Made by a program: the position numbers and the translations under genes. From Roseburia sp. AF12-17LB (GTDB taxonomy: Bacteria; Bacillota; Clostridia; Lachnospirales; Lachnospiraceae), in the NCBI RefSeq assembly GCF_003479605.1, contig NZ_QUHR01000001.1, forward strand, positions 496,001 to 560,000: DNA of 64,000 nt, read 5' to 3'. Below are positions 52,567-61,774 of the stretch, piece after piece (position 1 is the first letter of the stretch; each line of letters opens with the position of its first letter). The notes under the pieces are model-generated. The model did no database searches and had not been told where the DNA came from. It saw only the letters and a program-made list of their open reading frames with translations.

Positions 52567-54264
52567 ATGAATGGTTTAGTTATTGTATTAATAGCCATCG
52601 TATTGTTGGCTGCCGGTTATTTGCTTTATGGACGCTGGCTGGCTAAGAAATGGGGAATCGACCCGAAAGCTGAAACCCCTGCAGTAAAATATGAAGACGG
52701 AGAGGACTTTGTTCCTTCATCCAGATTTACCGTATTCTCACATCAGTTCTCATCTATTGCTGGTGCAGGCCCTGTTACGGGACCAATCCTTGCCAGTGTA
52801 TTCGGATGGGTACCTGTATTCTTATGGATAGTAGTTGGTGGATTGTTCTTCGGAGCAGTACAGGACTTTGGTGCTCTGTATGCATCTGTTAAGAATGAAG
52901 GAAAATCCATGGGTATGATTATTGAAAAGTACATCGGTAAGATGGGAAGAAAGCTTTTCATGTTATTCTGCTGGTTATTTACCCTTTTGGTAATCGCAGC
53001 ATTTACTGATATGGTTGCCGGAACTTTCAATGCATATCCGGCAGGAGATGGTAATGCTGTATATGCCAACGGTGCAGCAGCAACCGTTTCCATGTTATTC
53101 ATTGGTGTTGCAGTTATCCTTGGTATTATCTTAAAGAAAGCACCAAAGATGAACGAAATCGTAAAAGGTATCGTTGCAATTGCATTAATTGTAGTAATGT
53201 TTGCAGTAGGTATGAAACTTCCTATCTATACTGATAAGACCATGTGGATTTACATTATTATGATTTACTTATTCTTAGCATCGGTACTTCCAATGTGGCT
53301 TTTAATGCAGCCAAGAGATTATATGACAACATTTATGCTTCTTGGTATGATTATCGGCGCAGTTGTTGGTGTAGTAGTTGCACATCCTGCAATGCAGTTA
53401 AATGCATTTAACGGATTCGTTTTAACCGGAGCAGACGGAAGTAAATCCTATCTGTTCCCGACCTTATTTGTAACCATTGCCTGCGGTGCTGTTTCCGGAT
53501 TCCACAGTCTGGTATCTTCTGAGACATCATCTAAGACCATCCGCAATGAAAAAGATATGCCTATGGTTGGTTATGGCGCAATGGTAGTAGAGTCATTACT
53601 TGGAATTATCGTATTGGTCGTTGTTGGTGCAGTAGCTGTAAATGGTACAAAACCAGATGGAACACCATTTGCAATCTTCTCATCCGGTGTTGCTGGCTTC
53701 CTTGAGATGTTAGGTGTACCAAATGATGTGGCAACTGTATTTATGACCATGTGTGTATCTGCATTAGCACTTACTTCACTGGATTCTGTAGCACGTATCG
53801 GACGAATGTCCTTCCAGGAATTATTCTATGAGGATACAACAGACCCTGCAAAAATGGGTGGTGTCCGCAGAGTATTAACCAATAAATATTTCGCAACAAT
53901 CGTGACCTTATTCTTTGGATACTTATTAACACTGGGCGGATACAACAATGTATGGCCGCTGTTTGGTTCTGCAAACCAGTTACTTGCAGCACTTGTTCTG
54001 ATTGCACTGGCTGTATTCTTAAAGACTACCGGACGTACCGGCTGGACACTGTATGTACCAATGGTAAGCATGCTGGCAGTAACCTTTACTGCACTGGTTC
54101 AGAAATTCATTGCACTGGTAAGCAATGTAATGAATGGAACTGCAGTATTTCTGATAGATGGTTTGCAGCTCATTGTTGCAGTTCTTCTGATGGTATTAGG
54201 TGTTATGGTGGCAGCAAGCTGCTTTACCAAACTGTTAAAGACCAAAAAACAGGAAGAAGCATAA
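52567..54264 (+). CDS. cstA: CstA-family carbon starvation protein (peptide / pyruvate transporter)
   Basis: 565 residues with many membrane helices. GRWLAKKWGIDPKAETPA, HQFSSIAGAGPVTGPILA and WVGGLFFGAVQDFGALYAS-like sequence near 90-115 are the CstA hallmarks; so is SGFHSLVSSETSSKTI. It is shorter than E. coli CstA (about 700), as in other Firmicutes. Family members take up pyruvate or peptides, often when carbon is scarce. I chose ATG 52567 with GAGGAGG upstream; an ATG at 52549 overlaps that SD. It is likely transcribed separately from amt-PII. Confidence 0.93.
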   Translation: MNGLVIVLIAIVLLAAGYLLYGRWLAKKWGIDPKAETPAVKYEDGEDFVPSSRFTVFSHQFSSIAGAGPVTGPILASVFGWVPVFLWIVVGGLFFGAVQDFGALYASVKNEGKSMGMIIEKYIGKMGRKLFMLFCWLFTLLVIAAFTDMVAGTFNAYPAGDGNAVYANGAAATVSMLFIGVAVILGIILKKAPKMNEIVKGIVAIALIVVMFAVGMKLPIYTDKTMWIYIIMIYLFLASVLPMWLLMQPRDYMTTFMLLGMIIGAVVGVVVAHPAMQLNAFNGFVLTGADGSKSYLFPTLFVTIACGAVSGFHSLVSSETSSKTIRNEKDMPMVGYGAMVVESLLGIIVLVVVGAVAVNGTKPDGTPFAIFSSGVAGFLEMLGVPNDVATVFMTMCVSALALTSLDSVARIGRMSFQELFYEDTTDPAKMGGVRRVLTNKYFATIVTLFFGYLLTLGGYNNVWPLFGSANQLLAALVLIALAVFLKTTGRTGWTLYVPMVSMLAVTFTALVQKFIALVSNVMNGTAVFLIDGLQLIVAVLLMVLGVMVAASCFTKLLKTKKQEEA

Positions 54265-54314
54265 ATTGAATAGAAATTAAATTGAAATTTTTAAATGGAA
54301 ATTACATTTACTTC

Positions 54315-54343
54315 TTTTCAAATGGGGAAAAATAAGATACAAT
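54315..54343 (+). promoter_or_regulatory. Promoter of lysC
   Basis: TTTTCA (54315-54320), 17 bp, TACAAT (54338-54343). Its leader would be only about 30 nt, too short for a lysine riboswitch. Confidence 0.6.
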
Positions 54344-54377
54344 CTTGAGTTATGAGATAGTAAAGGAGCAAATGACG

Positions 54378-55697
54378 ATGATTAAGGTAGTTAAATTTGG
54401 TGGAAGTTCACTTGCAAGTGCAACACAGTTTGCAAAAGTAGGCAGGATTATCACATCAGACCCGGAACGCCGCTATGTTGTACCAAGTGCACCGGGAAAA
54501 CGAAATTCCAAAGATACCAAGGTAACGGATATGTTATATGCATGTTATGCTCTGGCGGAAAATGATGAGGATTTCGATAAGGAATTAAAAAAGATTGCAG
54601 AACGTTATGATTCCATTATTAACGGATTGAACTTAAAGCTTTCTCTGAAAGATGAGTTTGAAGTAATTGAGAAGAACTTTGCAGCTAAGGCAGGTTCTGA
54701 TTACGCAGCTTCCAGAGGCGAATATTTAAATGGTATTGTAATGGCGAACTATTTAGGCTATGAATTTGTGGATGCAGCAGAAGTAATTTTCTTTGATAAA
54801 GATGGTAACTTTGATGCAGACAAGACAGATAAAGTGTTGAGCAAACGTCTTTCCAAGGTTGAACGTGCTGTAGTTCCTGGATTTTATGGTTCCATGCCGG
54901 ACGGAAGTGTTAAGACCTTCTCCAGAGGCGGCTCTGACATTACAGGATCTATTGTTGCAAAGGCTGTTCATGCTACAGCATATGAGAACTGGACTGATGT
55001 TTCCGGTTTCCTGATTGCAGACCCAAGAATTATTGACAATCCGGAACCAATTAAAGTAATTACATACCGTGAGTTAAGAGAGCTTTCCTACATGGGAGCA
55101 AGCGTATTACATGAAGATGCAGTATTCCCGGTTCGTAAAGCCGGTATTCCAATCAACATCCGTAATACCAATGCACCGGAAGATGAGGGAACATGGATTG
55201 TGGAAACAACCTGTCACCAGTCCAAATATACCATTACCGGTATTGCCGGAAAGAAAGGCTTCGTATCTGTAAATATTGATAAAGATATGATGAATTCAGA
55301 AGTTGGTTTTGGACGTAAAGTGCTTTCTGCATTTGAAGAAAACGGTATTAACTTTGAACATATGCCATCTGGTATTGATACCATGACCGTATTTGTACAT
55401 CAGCCGGAATTTGAAGGCAAGGAACAGGCAGTTGTATCTGCAATTCACCGCCTTGCAAAGCCGGACAGCGTAGAATTGGAGTCTAACATCGCCCTGATTG
55501 CAGTTGTAGGACGCGGTATGCGTTCCACCAGAGGAACATCCGGAAGAATTTTCTCAGCACTGGCACATGCAAATGTCAATGTTAAGATGATTGACCAGGG
55601 GTCATCTGAGTTAAATATTATCATTGGAGTAAGTAATTCTGATTTTGAAAATGCCATCAAAGCAATTTACGATATTTTCGTAACAACACAGTTATAA
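54378..55697 (+). CDS. lysC: Aspartate kinase (monofunctional, with ACT domains)
   Basis: 439 residues. KVVKFGGSSLA opens the kinase domain, and SRGGSDITGSIVAKAVHA is the catalytic and ATP-binding segment. Two C-terminal ACT domains (from about 300; VSVNIDKDMMNSEVGFGRK and IALIAVVGRGMRSTRGTSG) sense lysine or threonine. It phosphorylates aspartate, the first step to lysine, threonine and methionine. I chose ATG 54378, 9 nt after AAGGAG (54363-54368); ATG 54372 is only 3 nt away. The length and single-chain form match the clostridial type without homoserine dehydrogenase. Confidence 0.93.
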   Translation: MIKVVKFGGSSLASATQFAKVGRIITSDPERRYVVPSAPGKRNSKDTKVTDMLYACYALAENDEDFDKELKKIAERYDSIINGLNLKLSLKDEFEVIEKNFAAKAGSDYAASRGEYLNGIVMANYLGYEFVDAAEVIFFDKDGNFDADKTDKVLSKRLSKVERAVVPGFYGSMPDGSVKTFSRGGSDITGSIVAKAVHATAYENWTDVSGFLIADPRIIDNPEPIKVITYRELRELSYMGASVLHEDAVFPVRKAGIPINIRNTNAPEDEGTWIVETTCHQSKYTITGIAGKKGFVSVNIDKDMMNSEVGFGRKVLSAFEENGINFEHMPSGIDTMTVFVHQPEFEGKEQAVVSAIHRLAKPDSVELESNIALIAVVGRGMRSTRGTSGRIFSALAHANVNVKMIDQGSSELNIIIGVSNSDFENAIKAIYDIFVTTQL

Positions 55698-55736
55698 GAA
55701 AACTGAAGAAAATATATAAAGAAGATGTAGAAAAAG

Positions 55737-55764
55737 AGACCTGTTATTTTGCAGGTCTTTTTTT
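55737..55764 (+). terminator. Terminator after lysC
   Basis: AGACCTG (55737-55743) pairs with CAGGTCT (55752-55758), followed by T's to 55764. The 107-bp repeat copy 2 begins at 55766. Confidence 0.88.
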
Positions 55765-55765
55765 G

Positions 55766-55872
55766 CTTTACAGGAAATTGCTTTCCTGTAAAGTAAAAAA
55801 TGCTCCGCGAGGATGCGCACTGCAGCGTATAAGGTAGATGTCGCAAGCGACCGTCGCAGGCACGAGAATGTG
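55766..55872. repeat. 107-bp terminator-associated repeat, copy 2
   Basis: Same unit as 50652-50758, in the same orientation, starting one base after the lysC terminator T-tract. The first hairpin CTTTACAGGAAA / TTTCCTGTAAAG is fully kept. The GC-rich stem is weakened (TGCAGCG opposite CGTCGCA). The 3' part found in copy 1 is replaced by unrelated sequence until TAAAGAGTTTC at 55897-55907. Confidence 0.88.
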
Positions 55873-55973
55873 GGATAAATGTCTGGTAAATAAATTTAAA
55901 GAGTTTCATAAAAAGCAGGTGGAAAGTCGGAATATTTGTGGTAAAATAAAAGAAATATGCTGGAGGGAATATA

Positions 55974-57872
55974 ATGGAAGAACTGGGTAATATTGCAGTC
56001 TTTTTAGCTGGATGGAATAGTGAATATCAGACCAGATTAATTAATGGTATTATTCGTAAGGCAAAGGAAGCAAACTATGCAATCTCTATTTTTACCTGTC
56101 AGGCAGGGAGTGAGATTTCGGATAAGCATGTGCTTGGAGAAAATAAAATATATTCGCTGGCTAATCTTTCACGTTTTGATGGCGTAATTTTTGCGACAAA
56201 TACAATTTGGGAGAAACCAACAAAAGAGGAAATTATTCGAAGAATACGTCACGCTGGCATTCCTGCAGTAAGCTTTGAGGAAAAGGTAGAAGGCTTAAGC
56301 CTGATTGGAATAGATAATTATAAGGCAATGCGGGAGATGGTAGAACATGTTGACAGTCATGGCTATCATCCGATTCATTTTGTAGCTGCAAATGCAACAA
56401 ATGAAGAGAGTAATATCCGCCAGAAGGCATTTGAAGATTTTGTGAAAGAAAAGAACTATTCTGCAGAAGATTATGCGGTATGGCATGGAGATTTTTCCTT
56501 TGACAGTGGCGTACAGGTAGTGGATGCCATGGAAGAGGCTGGAAGGATGCCACGAGCACTTTGCTGTGCCAATGATGAGATGGCATTAGGTGCCTGCAAC
56601 CGTTTGAAACAGTTGGGATATCAGGTGCCACAGGACATAGCAGTAACAGGATTTGATGGCTCTTATGATACCCGGCGCTATATTCCGGGAATTACTACGG
56701 TAGACAGACCAAAGGAGACACTGGGATATACCGCTATGCAGTTGCTTTTGCAGGAAATTGAGACAGGGAAGAAACAGGAACTGATTTTGACATCCCGTGT
56801 TGCAGTGGATGAAAGCTGTGGCTGTGTTTTAGAGGATAAAAAGCGCGTGGTATCTGCGATAGAAACGTTATACCTTGAAAAAAAAGAAAATGAAAAATAT
56901 ACTTATCAGATACACAATATGGAAGATGAGATGATGGAGTGCGAATCATTGGAAGAATTAATCTTCTGTATCCGCCAGAATATTGGAAAGTTTACGACAG
57001 AGGATGTATATCTGTGCCTGAATAAGAGTATTTATTATGAGATGACCGGCCGTGGTAACAACATTTTACGCAACCGCACAATTACCCGGGATTATGAAAA
57101 CAAGATATACATAACCAAATTAAGTAATGAGGACGGCATGCCGGAATTTTATTCTTTTACCAGTGAGCAGATGTTCCCGGCAATGTGGAATGGCAGAGGT
57201 TCAGGGGAATATCTCTATATGCCGGTTCATTTCAGGGATAATTGCCTGGGATATATGATACTGACCGGTACATTGGATACAAAACATATTCCAAATTATT
57301 ATGTCTGGATTCGTAATATCAGTAATGCATTGGAAAAGTTAAAGAATGTATCAGAACTTCGGAATGCTGCCCGTAACATTGATAATATGGCAGTCCGCGA
57401 CAGCCTGACAGGAGTTTATAACCGGATGGGAATCAACCGTTTTGTGGTAGATATGGTAAAACAGGCAAATACCAGCAGACGTCGATTGTTATTTATCTTT
57501 GCTGATATGGACGGGTTAAAGAAAATCAATGATGAGTTTGGTCATGAAGCGGGTGACCAGGCAATCTGCCTTGCAGCAGAGGCATTGCAGGAGGCGTTCT
57601 GTGAAAAGGAACTGATTATCCGTTATGGAGGGGACGAATTCTTAGTGGTTTCTGATGCTTTAAGCTGGGAACAGGCTGAAGAAAAGAAAGCTCAGATAAC
57701 AGCCTTGTTAAAGCAGTGGCAGAGGGATGAGAAGCTGCCGTACCGTCTGTCTATGAGTATCGGTTATTACCAGAAGGAGCCGGATACCGAGGCATCCATG
57801 GAACAGTATATTAACTGGGCAGATGAGCGAATGTATGAGATGAAATGTAAGAACCGTGAGCAGCGAAAATAA
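55974..57872 (+). CDS. Cytoplasmic sugar-sensor-like (LacI/PBP1 domain) diguanylate cyclase
   Basis: 632 residues. Residues 1-285 match the ligand-binding domain of LacI/GalR regulators: IAVFLAGWNSEYQTRLINGI, FDGVIFATNT, ALCCANDEMALGACNRLKQLGY and IAVTGFDGSYDTRRYIPGITT. There is no helix-turn-helix before it and no signal peptide. The middle (about 300-460) is GAF-like in length. The C-terminus is a GGDEF domain with an intact active site RYGGDEF (550-556) and DSLTGVYNRMGINRF. It should make c-di-GMP in response to a small ligand, probably a sugar. SD TGGAGGGA precedes the ATG. Confidence 0.9.
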   Translation: MEELGNIAVFLAGWNSEYQTRLINGIIRKAKEANYAISIFTCQAGSEISDKHVLGENKIYSLANLSRFDGVIFATNTIWEKPTKEEIIRRIRHAGIPAVSFEEKVEGLSLIGIDNYKAMREMVEHVDSHGYHPIHFVAANATNEESNIRQKAFEDFVKEKNYSAEDYAVWHGDFSFDSGVQVVDAMEEAGRMPRALCCANDEMALGACNRLKQLGYQVPQDIAVTGFDGSYDTRRYIPGITTVDRPKETLGYTAMQLLLQEIETGKKQELILTSRVAVDESCGCVLEDKKRVVSAIETLYLEKKENEKYTYQIHNMEDEMMECESLEELIFCIRQNIGKFTTEDVYLCLNKSIYYEMTGRGNNILRNRTITRDYENKIYITKLSNEDGMPEFYSFTSEQMFPAMWNGRGSGEYLYMPVHFRDNCLGYMILTGTLDTKHIPNYYVWIRNISNALEKLKNVSELRNAARNIDNMAVRDSLTGVYNRMGINRFVVDMVKQANTSRRRLLFIFADMDGLKKINDEFGHEAGDQAICLAAEALQEAFCEKELIIRYGGDEFLVVSDALSWEQAEEKKAQITALLKQWQRDEKLPYRLSMSIGYYQKEPDTEASMEQYINWADERMYEMKCKNREQRK

Positions 57873-57893
57873 ATAATAAGTATAAAAAGCATG

Positions 57894-57936
57894 AAAGGCA
57901 TTGGAGCAGAAAAATTTCCTGTTCCGATGCCTTTTT
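57894..57936. terminator. Terminator between the GGDEF gene and the CotF-like gene
   Basis: AAAGGCATTGGAGCAG (57894-57909) pairs with CTGTTCCGATGCCTTT (57919-57934): 16 pairs with two G-U, then T's. The A-rich left side may let it work for the convergent gene too. Confidence 0.85.
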
Positions 57937-57959
57937 GACAGTTGCAATGCATCTGCAGG

Positions 57960-58412
57960 TTAAGCCATCTGATTTGCAGTTTTATAACGGTAAATCATTT
58001 CTGCATGCTGCTGTTCTTCCGTCTGGATATGGTTTAAAATCTGACGGACTTTTGGAGAAGCAAAGCTGAATAAATCGTTGTTGTATGCGGAAGATACATA
58101 CTTTTCACTGGAAATGGAATCGCTGCACAATAATGCATCGTGCTTCTTGTCGGCATTTTCACTGGATGCATGGTAAGCAGCGTTTGGCTGATAGTTCTTC
58201 GGGGCAGCTATACCAACATCAGGCGTATCACCGGAAAGCAGACTGCTGATGGTGTCATAGTGTTCTGCTTCTTCTTTCTGAATGACCTCAAATAACTGTT
58301 TTAATTCAGGGTCTTTTGCTTCGCTGCTGTAAAAGGCATATTTGTCGCGGCAAAGTTCTTCCTGCTGTTTTAAATCATTTAACAGCATAGTCTCTTGTTC
58401 GGTTAAAATCAT
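57960..58412 (-). CDS. CotF-like / ferritin-like coat protein
   Basis: 150 residues, mainly two helical hairpins. KQQEELCRDKYAFYSSEAKD, then LFEVIQKEEAEHYDTISSLL, and a second half SSEKYVSSAYNNDLFSFA with LNHIQTEEQQHAEMIYRYK. The E-x6-Y and E-E-x-x-H patterns are those of ferritin-like folds and of the CotF spore-coat family. It may be a spore-coat component, or a small ferritin-like protein binding iron; the sequence does not decide. SD GAGGTG lies 8 nt before the ATG. Single gene, convergent with the GGDEF gene. Confidence 0.75.
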   Translation of the reverse strand: MILTEQETMLLNDLKQQEELCRDKYAFYSSEAKDPELKQLFEVIQKEEAEHYDTISSLLSGDTPDVGIAAPKNYQPNAAYHASSENADKKHDALLCSDSISSEKYVSSAYNNDLFSFASPKVRQILNHIQTEEQQHAEMIYRYKTANQMA

Positions 58413-58489
58413 TTTGTCATCACCTCATCCGTAATATAACCCGAAAGGAGTATTTTTATACAAATTATGCGAAAAAAAAGATAGAATTA

Positions 58490-58518
58490 TTGATTGCACT
58501 TGATAACTGTGCTATGCT
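58490..58518 (+). promoter_or_regulatory. Promoter of the AGCS symporter gene
   Basis: TTGATT (58490-58495), 17 bp, TATGCT (58513-58518), 55 bp before the start codon. Confidence 0.75.
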
Positions 58519-58572
58519 AAAGTGTATTTAACAATTTAAATTGGAATCAAAAGAGAATAGGAGCGAACAAAA

Positions 58573-59994
58573 ATGTTAGACCAGATTAACAGCATTCTTG
58601 GTAAAATTGATAATTTTGTCTGGGGTGTACCACTTATTGTATTGATCCTTCTGGTGGGAATTTTTCTTACCATCCGCCTGAAGGGACTTCAGATTAGAAA
58701 ATTACCATTAGCAGTAAAATATTTGTTTGAAAATGAAAAGAGTGGCGAATCCGGCGAAGTATCCAGTTTTGCAGCACTTTGCACTGCATTATCAGCAACC
58801 ATAGGAACCGGAAATATTGTCGGAGTAGCAACTGCATTGGTAGAAGGTGGACCGGGTGCGTTATTCTGGATGTGGATAGCAGCACTGGTTGGAACTGCCA
58901 CAAAATATAGTGAGTGTCTACTGGCAATCAAGTACCGTGTGGTGGCAGAAGATGGTCATATCATCGGCGGACCATTCTATTATATTGAAAATGGAATGGG
59001 ATCAAAGTGGAAATGGCTTGGAAAATTATTTGCCTTCTTTGGTGTGGGCGTAGGTTTATTCGGAATCGGAACCTTTACACAGATTAATGGTATTACCAGT
59101 GCAGTAAAGGGTTTCTTTGACCCGGATACCACCTGGACAGTTGACCTCTTTGGAAGAACTTATTCCTGGACTGTAATTATTGCAGGTATTATTCTTACCA
59201 TCTGTGTGGCGCTTGTTATCATCGGTGGAATTAAGAGAATCTCTACAGTATCACAGGTCATTGTACCATTTATGGCACTGACTTATGTGGTTGTTGTATT
59301 AATTATTATTGTGATGCATATTACAGAGGTTCCAGCAGCATTTGCAACCATTATAAAGAGTGCCTTTGGATTTAAGGCGGTAGCCGGTGGTGCAATGGGA
59401 AGTATTATTGTAGCAATGCAGAAAGGTATTGCCCGTGGTATTTTCTCAAATGAAGCAGGACTTGGTAGTGCACCAATCGCGGCTGCAGCAGCCCAGACCG
59501 ATTATCCGGTAAAACAGGGACTGGTTTCCATGCTTGGAACTGTAATTGATACACTGATTATCTGTACCATGACAGGTCTTGCAATCGTACTTACCGGTGC
59601 ATGGGACATGGGCTTGGAAGGTGTTGCTGTTACAACCAAGGCATTCCAGCTCGGACTTCCGTTCCCAAATCAGGTAGCATCCTTTATCCTGATGGTATGT
59701 CTGGTATTCTTTGCATTTACCACAATCTTAGGATGGGATTATTACAGTGAGCGCTGTCTGGAGTATCTGACCGGACATAAGAAGGCTGTTGTAAAAGCAT
59801 ACCGCTGGTTATACATCTTAGCGGTATTTATCGGACCGTTTATGACAGTATCTGCTGTATGGACCATTGCAGATATTTTCAACGGACTGATGGCTCTGCC
59901 GAACCTGATTGCAGTTACTGCATTGAGCGGTGTGGTTGTGGCTGAAACCAAAGTTTATATGGATGGATTAAAAAAAGATAAGATTCAGCCATAG
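58573..59994 (+). CDS. Alanine/glycine:cation symporter (AGCS family)
   Basis: 473 residues with about 11 membrane helices. SFAALCTALSATIGTGNIVGVATAL is the AGCS sodium and substrate site, with GGPGALFWMWIAALVGTATKYSE next and GIARGIFSNEAGLGSAPIAAA later; all are highly diagnostic. It takes up alanine or glycine with Na+. SD AGGAGCG precedes the ATG. The two exporter genes follow 51 nt later and may be read through, as no terminator is visible. Confidence 0.94.
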   Translation: MLDQINSILGKIDNFVWGVPLIVLILLVGIFLTIRLKGLQIRKLPLAVKYLFENEKSGESGEVSSFAALCTALSATIGTGNIVGVATALVEGGPGALFWMWIAALVGTATKYSECLLAIKYRVVAEDGHIIGGPFYYIENGMGSKWKWLGKLFAFFGVGVGLFGIGTFTQINGITSAVKGFFDPDTTWTVDLFGRTYSWTVIIAGIILTICVALVIIGGIKRISTVSQVIVPFMALTYVVVVLIIIVMHITEVPAAFATIIKSAFGFKAVAGGAMGSIIVAMQKGIARGIFSNEAGLGSAPIAAAAAQTDYPVKQGLVSMLGTVIDTLIICTMTGLAIVLTGAWDMGLEGVAVTTKAFQLGLPFPNQVASFILMVCLVFFAFTTILGWDYYSERCLEYLTGHKKAVVKAYRWLYILAVFIGPFMTVSAVWTIADIFNGLMALPNLIAVTALSGVVVAETKVYMDGLKKDKIQP

Positions 59995-60045
59995 AAAGAT
60001 AGGAAAAAGGGAATATTAGATGATCACTAATTAGGAGCAGGTACA

Positions 60046-61773
60046 GTGAGAAAGTTATTGCGTTTTTTAAAGGATTACAAAAAAGAGAGCATTTTAAGTC
60101 CATTATTTAAATTATTAGAGGCATCCTTTGAATTGTTTGTGCCTTTGGTTATGGCAGCAATCATTGATACCGGTATTGGCAATAAAGATGGCGGATTCAT
60201 CTTGAAAATGTGTGGAATCTTGATTTTGCTGGCATTAGTGGGACTGACCTGTTCCATTACTGCACAGTATTTTGCAGCAAAAGCGGCAGTAGGTTTTGCA
60301 ACTAAGGTACGTCATGCATTATTTGACCATATTCAGAAATTGTCCTATACAGAGATGGATACCGCAGGAACGGATACCATGATTACCAGAATGACCAGTG
60401 ATATCAATCAGGCACAGTCCGGTGTCAATATGGTACTCCGTCTGTTTTTGCGTTCTCCTTTTATTGTATTTGGTGCCATGATTATGGCATTTACCATTGA
60501 CGTAAAGGCAGCGCTTATCTTTGTGGTAACGATTCCTGTTTTATCCGTTGTGGTATTTGGAATTATGATAATTACAATTCCGTTGTTCCGCCGGGTGCAG
60601 GCATCTTTAGATAAAGTCCTTGGAGTAACAAGGGAGAATCTGACCGGAAGCCGTGTTATCCGTGCCTTTAATAAAGAGCAGGAAGAAATTGCAGATTTTG
60701 ATGAGAGTAATGAGAGGCTGACGGATGTACAGCTCTTCGTAGGAAAAATTTCAGCATTGATGAATCCGCTTACCTATATTATCATCAACGTGGCACTGGT
60801 TATTCTTATCTGGACAGGTGCAATTCAGGTAAATATCGGAAAGATTTCACAGGGTGAAGTAGTAGCACTGGTAAACTATATGTCCCAGATTCTGGTGGAA
60901 TTAGTAAAGCTTGCAAACCTGATTATTACGGTAACCAAGGCAATTGCCTGTGGAAACCGCGTGCAGAGTATTTTTGAGATGGAGACTTCCATGGTGGATG
61001 GAAATGGAAGCAAAAAGGAAGATACCGGATATACCGTAGAATTCCGCAATGTTTCCATGCGTTATAAAGGTGCCGGAGCAGATACCTTAACTGGCATTGA
61101 TTTTAAAGCAAAGCCAGGAGATACCATTGGTATTATCGGTGGAACCGGTTCCGGGAAGTCCTCTGTGGTCAATCTGATTCCTCGTTTCTATGATGTCACG
61201 GAGGGACAGGTTATGGTAGATGGCATGGATGTCCGGGAATATAAGATTACGGATTTAAGAGATAAGATTGGTATTGTGCCGCAGAAAGCAGTTCTGTTTG
61301 CGGGAACCGTCCGAAGTAATCTTGCCTGGGGCAAAGAGGATGCGACGGAAGAAGAGATGCAGCAGGCACTTTCCGTTGCACAGGCAGCAGAAGTTGTAGA
61401 TAAGAAAGACGGTAAGCTGAATGCGGAAGTAGAACAGGGTGGAAAGAATTTCTCCGGTGGACAAAAGCAGCGTCTTACAATTGCCAGAGCACTGGTAAAA
61501 CAGCCGGAAATCCTTATCATGGACGACAGCTCATCTGCACTGGATTATGCTACTGATGCTAAACTGCGTCAGGCAATTCATAATATGCCAAACCGTCCGA
61601 CCGTATTTATCGTATCACAGCGTGCCGCATCCATTATGTATGCCGATAAGATTATCGTATTAGATGATGGAACTGTTGCAGGAACCGGCACCCATGAAGA
61701 ATTGTTAAAGGATTGCAGCGTATATCAGGAAATCTATTATTCGCAGTTTAAGAGGACGGAAGGAGGACACTGA
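60046..61773 (+). CDS. Heterodimeric ABC exporter subunit with degenerate ATPase site
   Basis: 575 residues: six N-terminal membrane helices (ABC_membrane, about 15-310) and a C-terminal ATPase. Walker A is GGTGSGKSS and the signature is FSGGQKQRLTIARA. Walker B reads ILIMDD, with Asp where the catalytic Glu should be, and the switch His is Gln (IVSQRA). These are the changes seen in the degenerate half of heterodimeric exporters such as TM287/288. The start is GTG with TAGGAG 8 nt upstream. It pairs with the subunit at 61775, which starts 1 nt after its stop. Confidence 0.93.
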   Translation: MRKLLRFLKDYKKESILSPLFKLLEASFELFVPLVMAAIIDTGIGNKDGGFILKMCGILILLALVGLTCSITAQYFAAKAAVGFATKVRHALFDHIQKLSYTEMDTAGTDTMITRMTSDINQAQSGVNMVLRLFLRSPFIVFGAMIMAFTIDVKAALIFVVTIPVLSVVVFGIMIITIPLFRRVQASLDKVLGVTRENLTGSRVIRAFNKEQEEIADFDESNERLTDVQLFVGKISALMNPLTYIIINVALVILIWTGAIQVNIGKISQGEVVALVNYMSQILVELVKLANLIITVTKAIACGNRVQSIFEMETSMVDGNGSKKEDTGYTVEFRNVSMRYKGAGADTLTGIDFKAKPGDTIGIIGGTGSGKSSVVNLIPRFYDVTEGQVMVDGMDVREYKITDLRDKIGIVPQKAVLFAGTVRSNLAWGKEDATEEEMQQALSVAQAAEVVDKKDGKLNAEVEQGGKNFSGGQKQRLTIARALVKQPEILIMDDSSSALDYATDAKLRQAIHNMPNRPTVFIVSQRAASIMYADKIIVLDDGTVAGTGTHEELLKDCSVYQEIYYSQFKRTEGGH

Positions 61774-61774
61774 T

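Noticed and set aside
54265..54377. Possible lysine riboswitch before lysC
   Set aside because: Only about 110 nt separate the genes, with a promoter in it. The leader is about 30 nt and shows no lysine-riboswitch fold.
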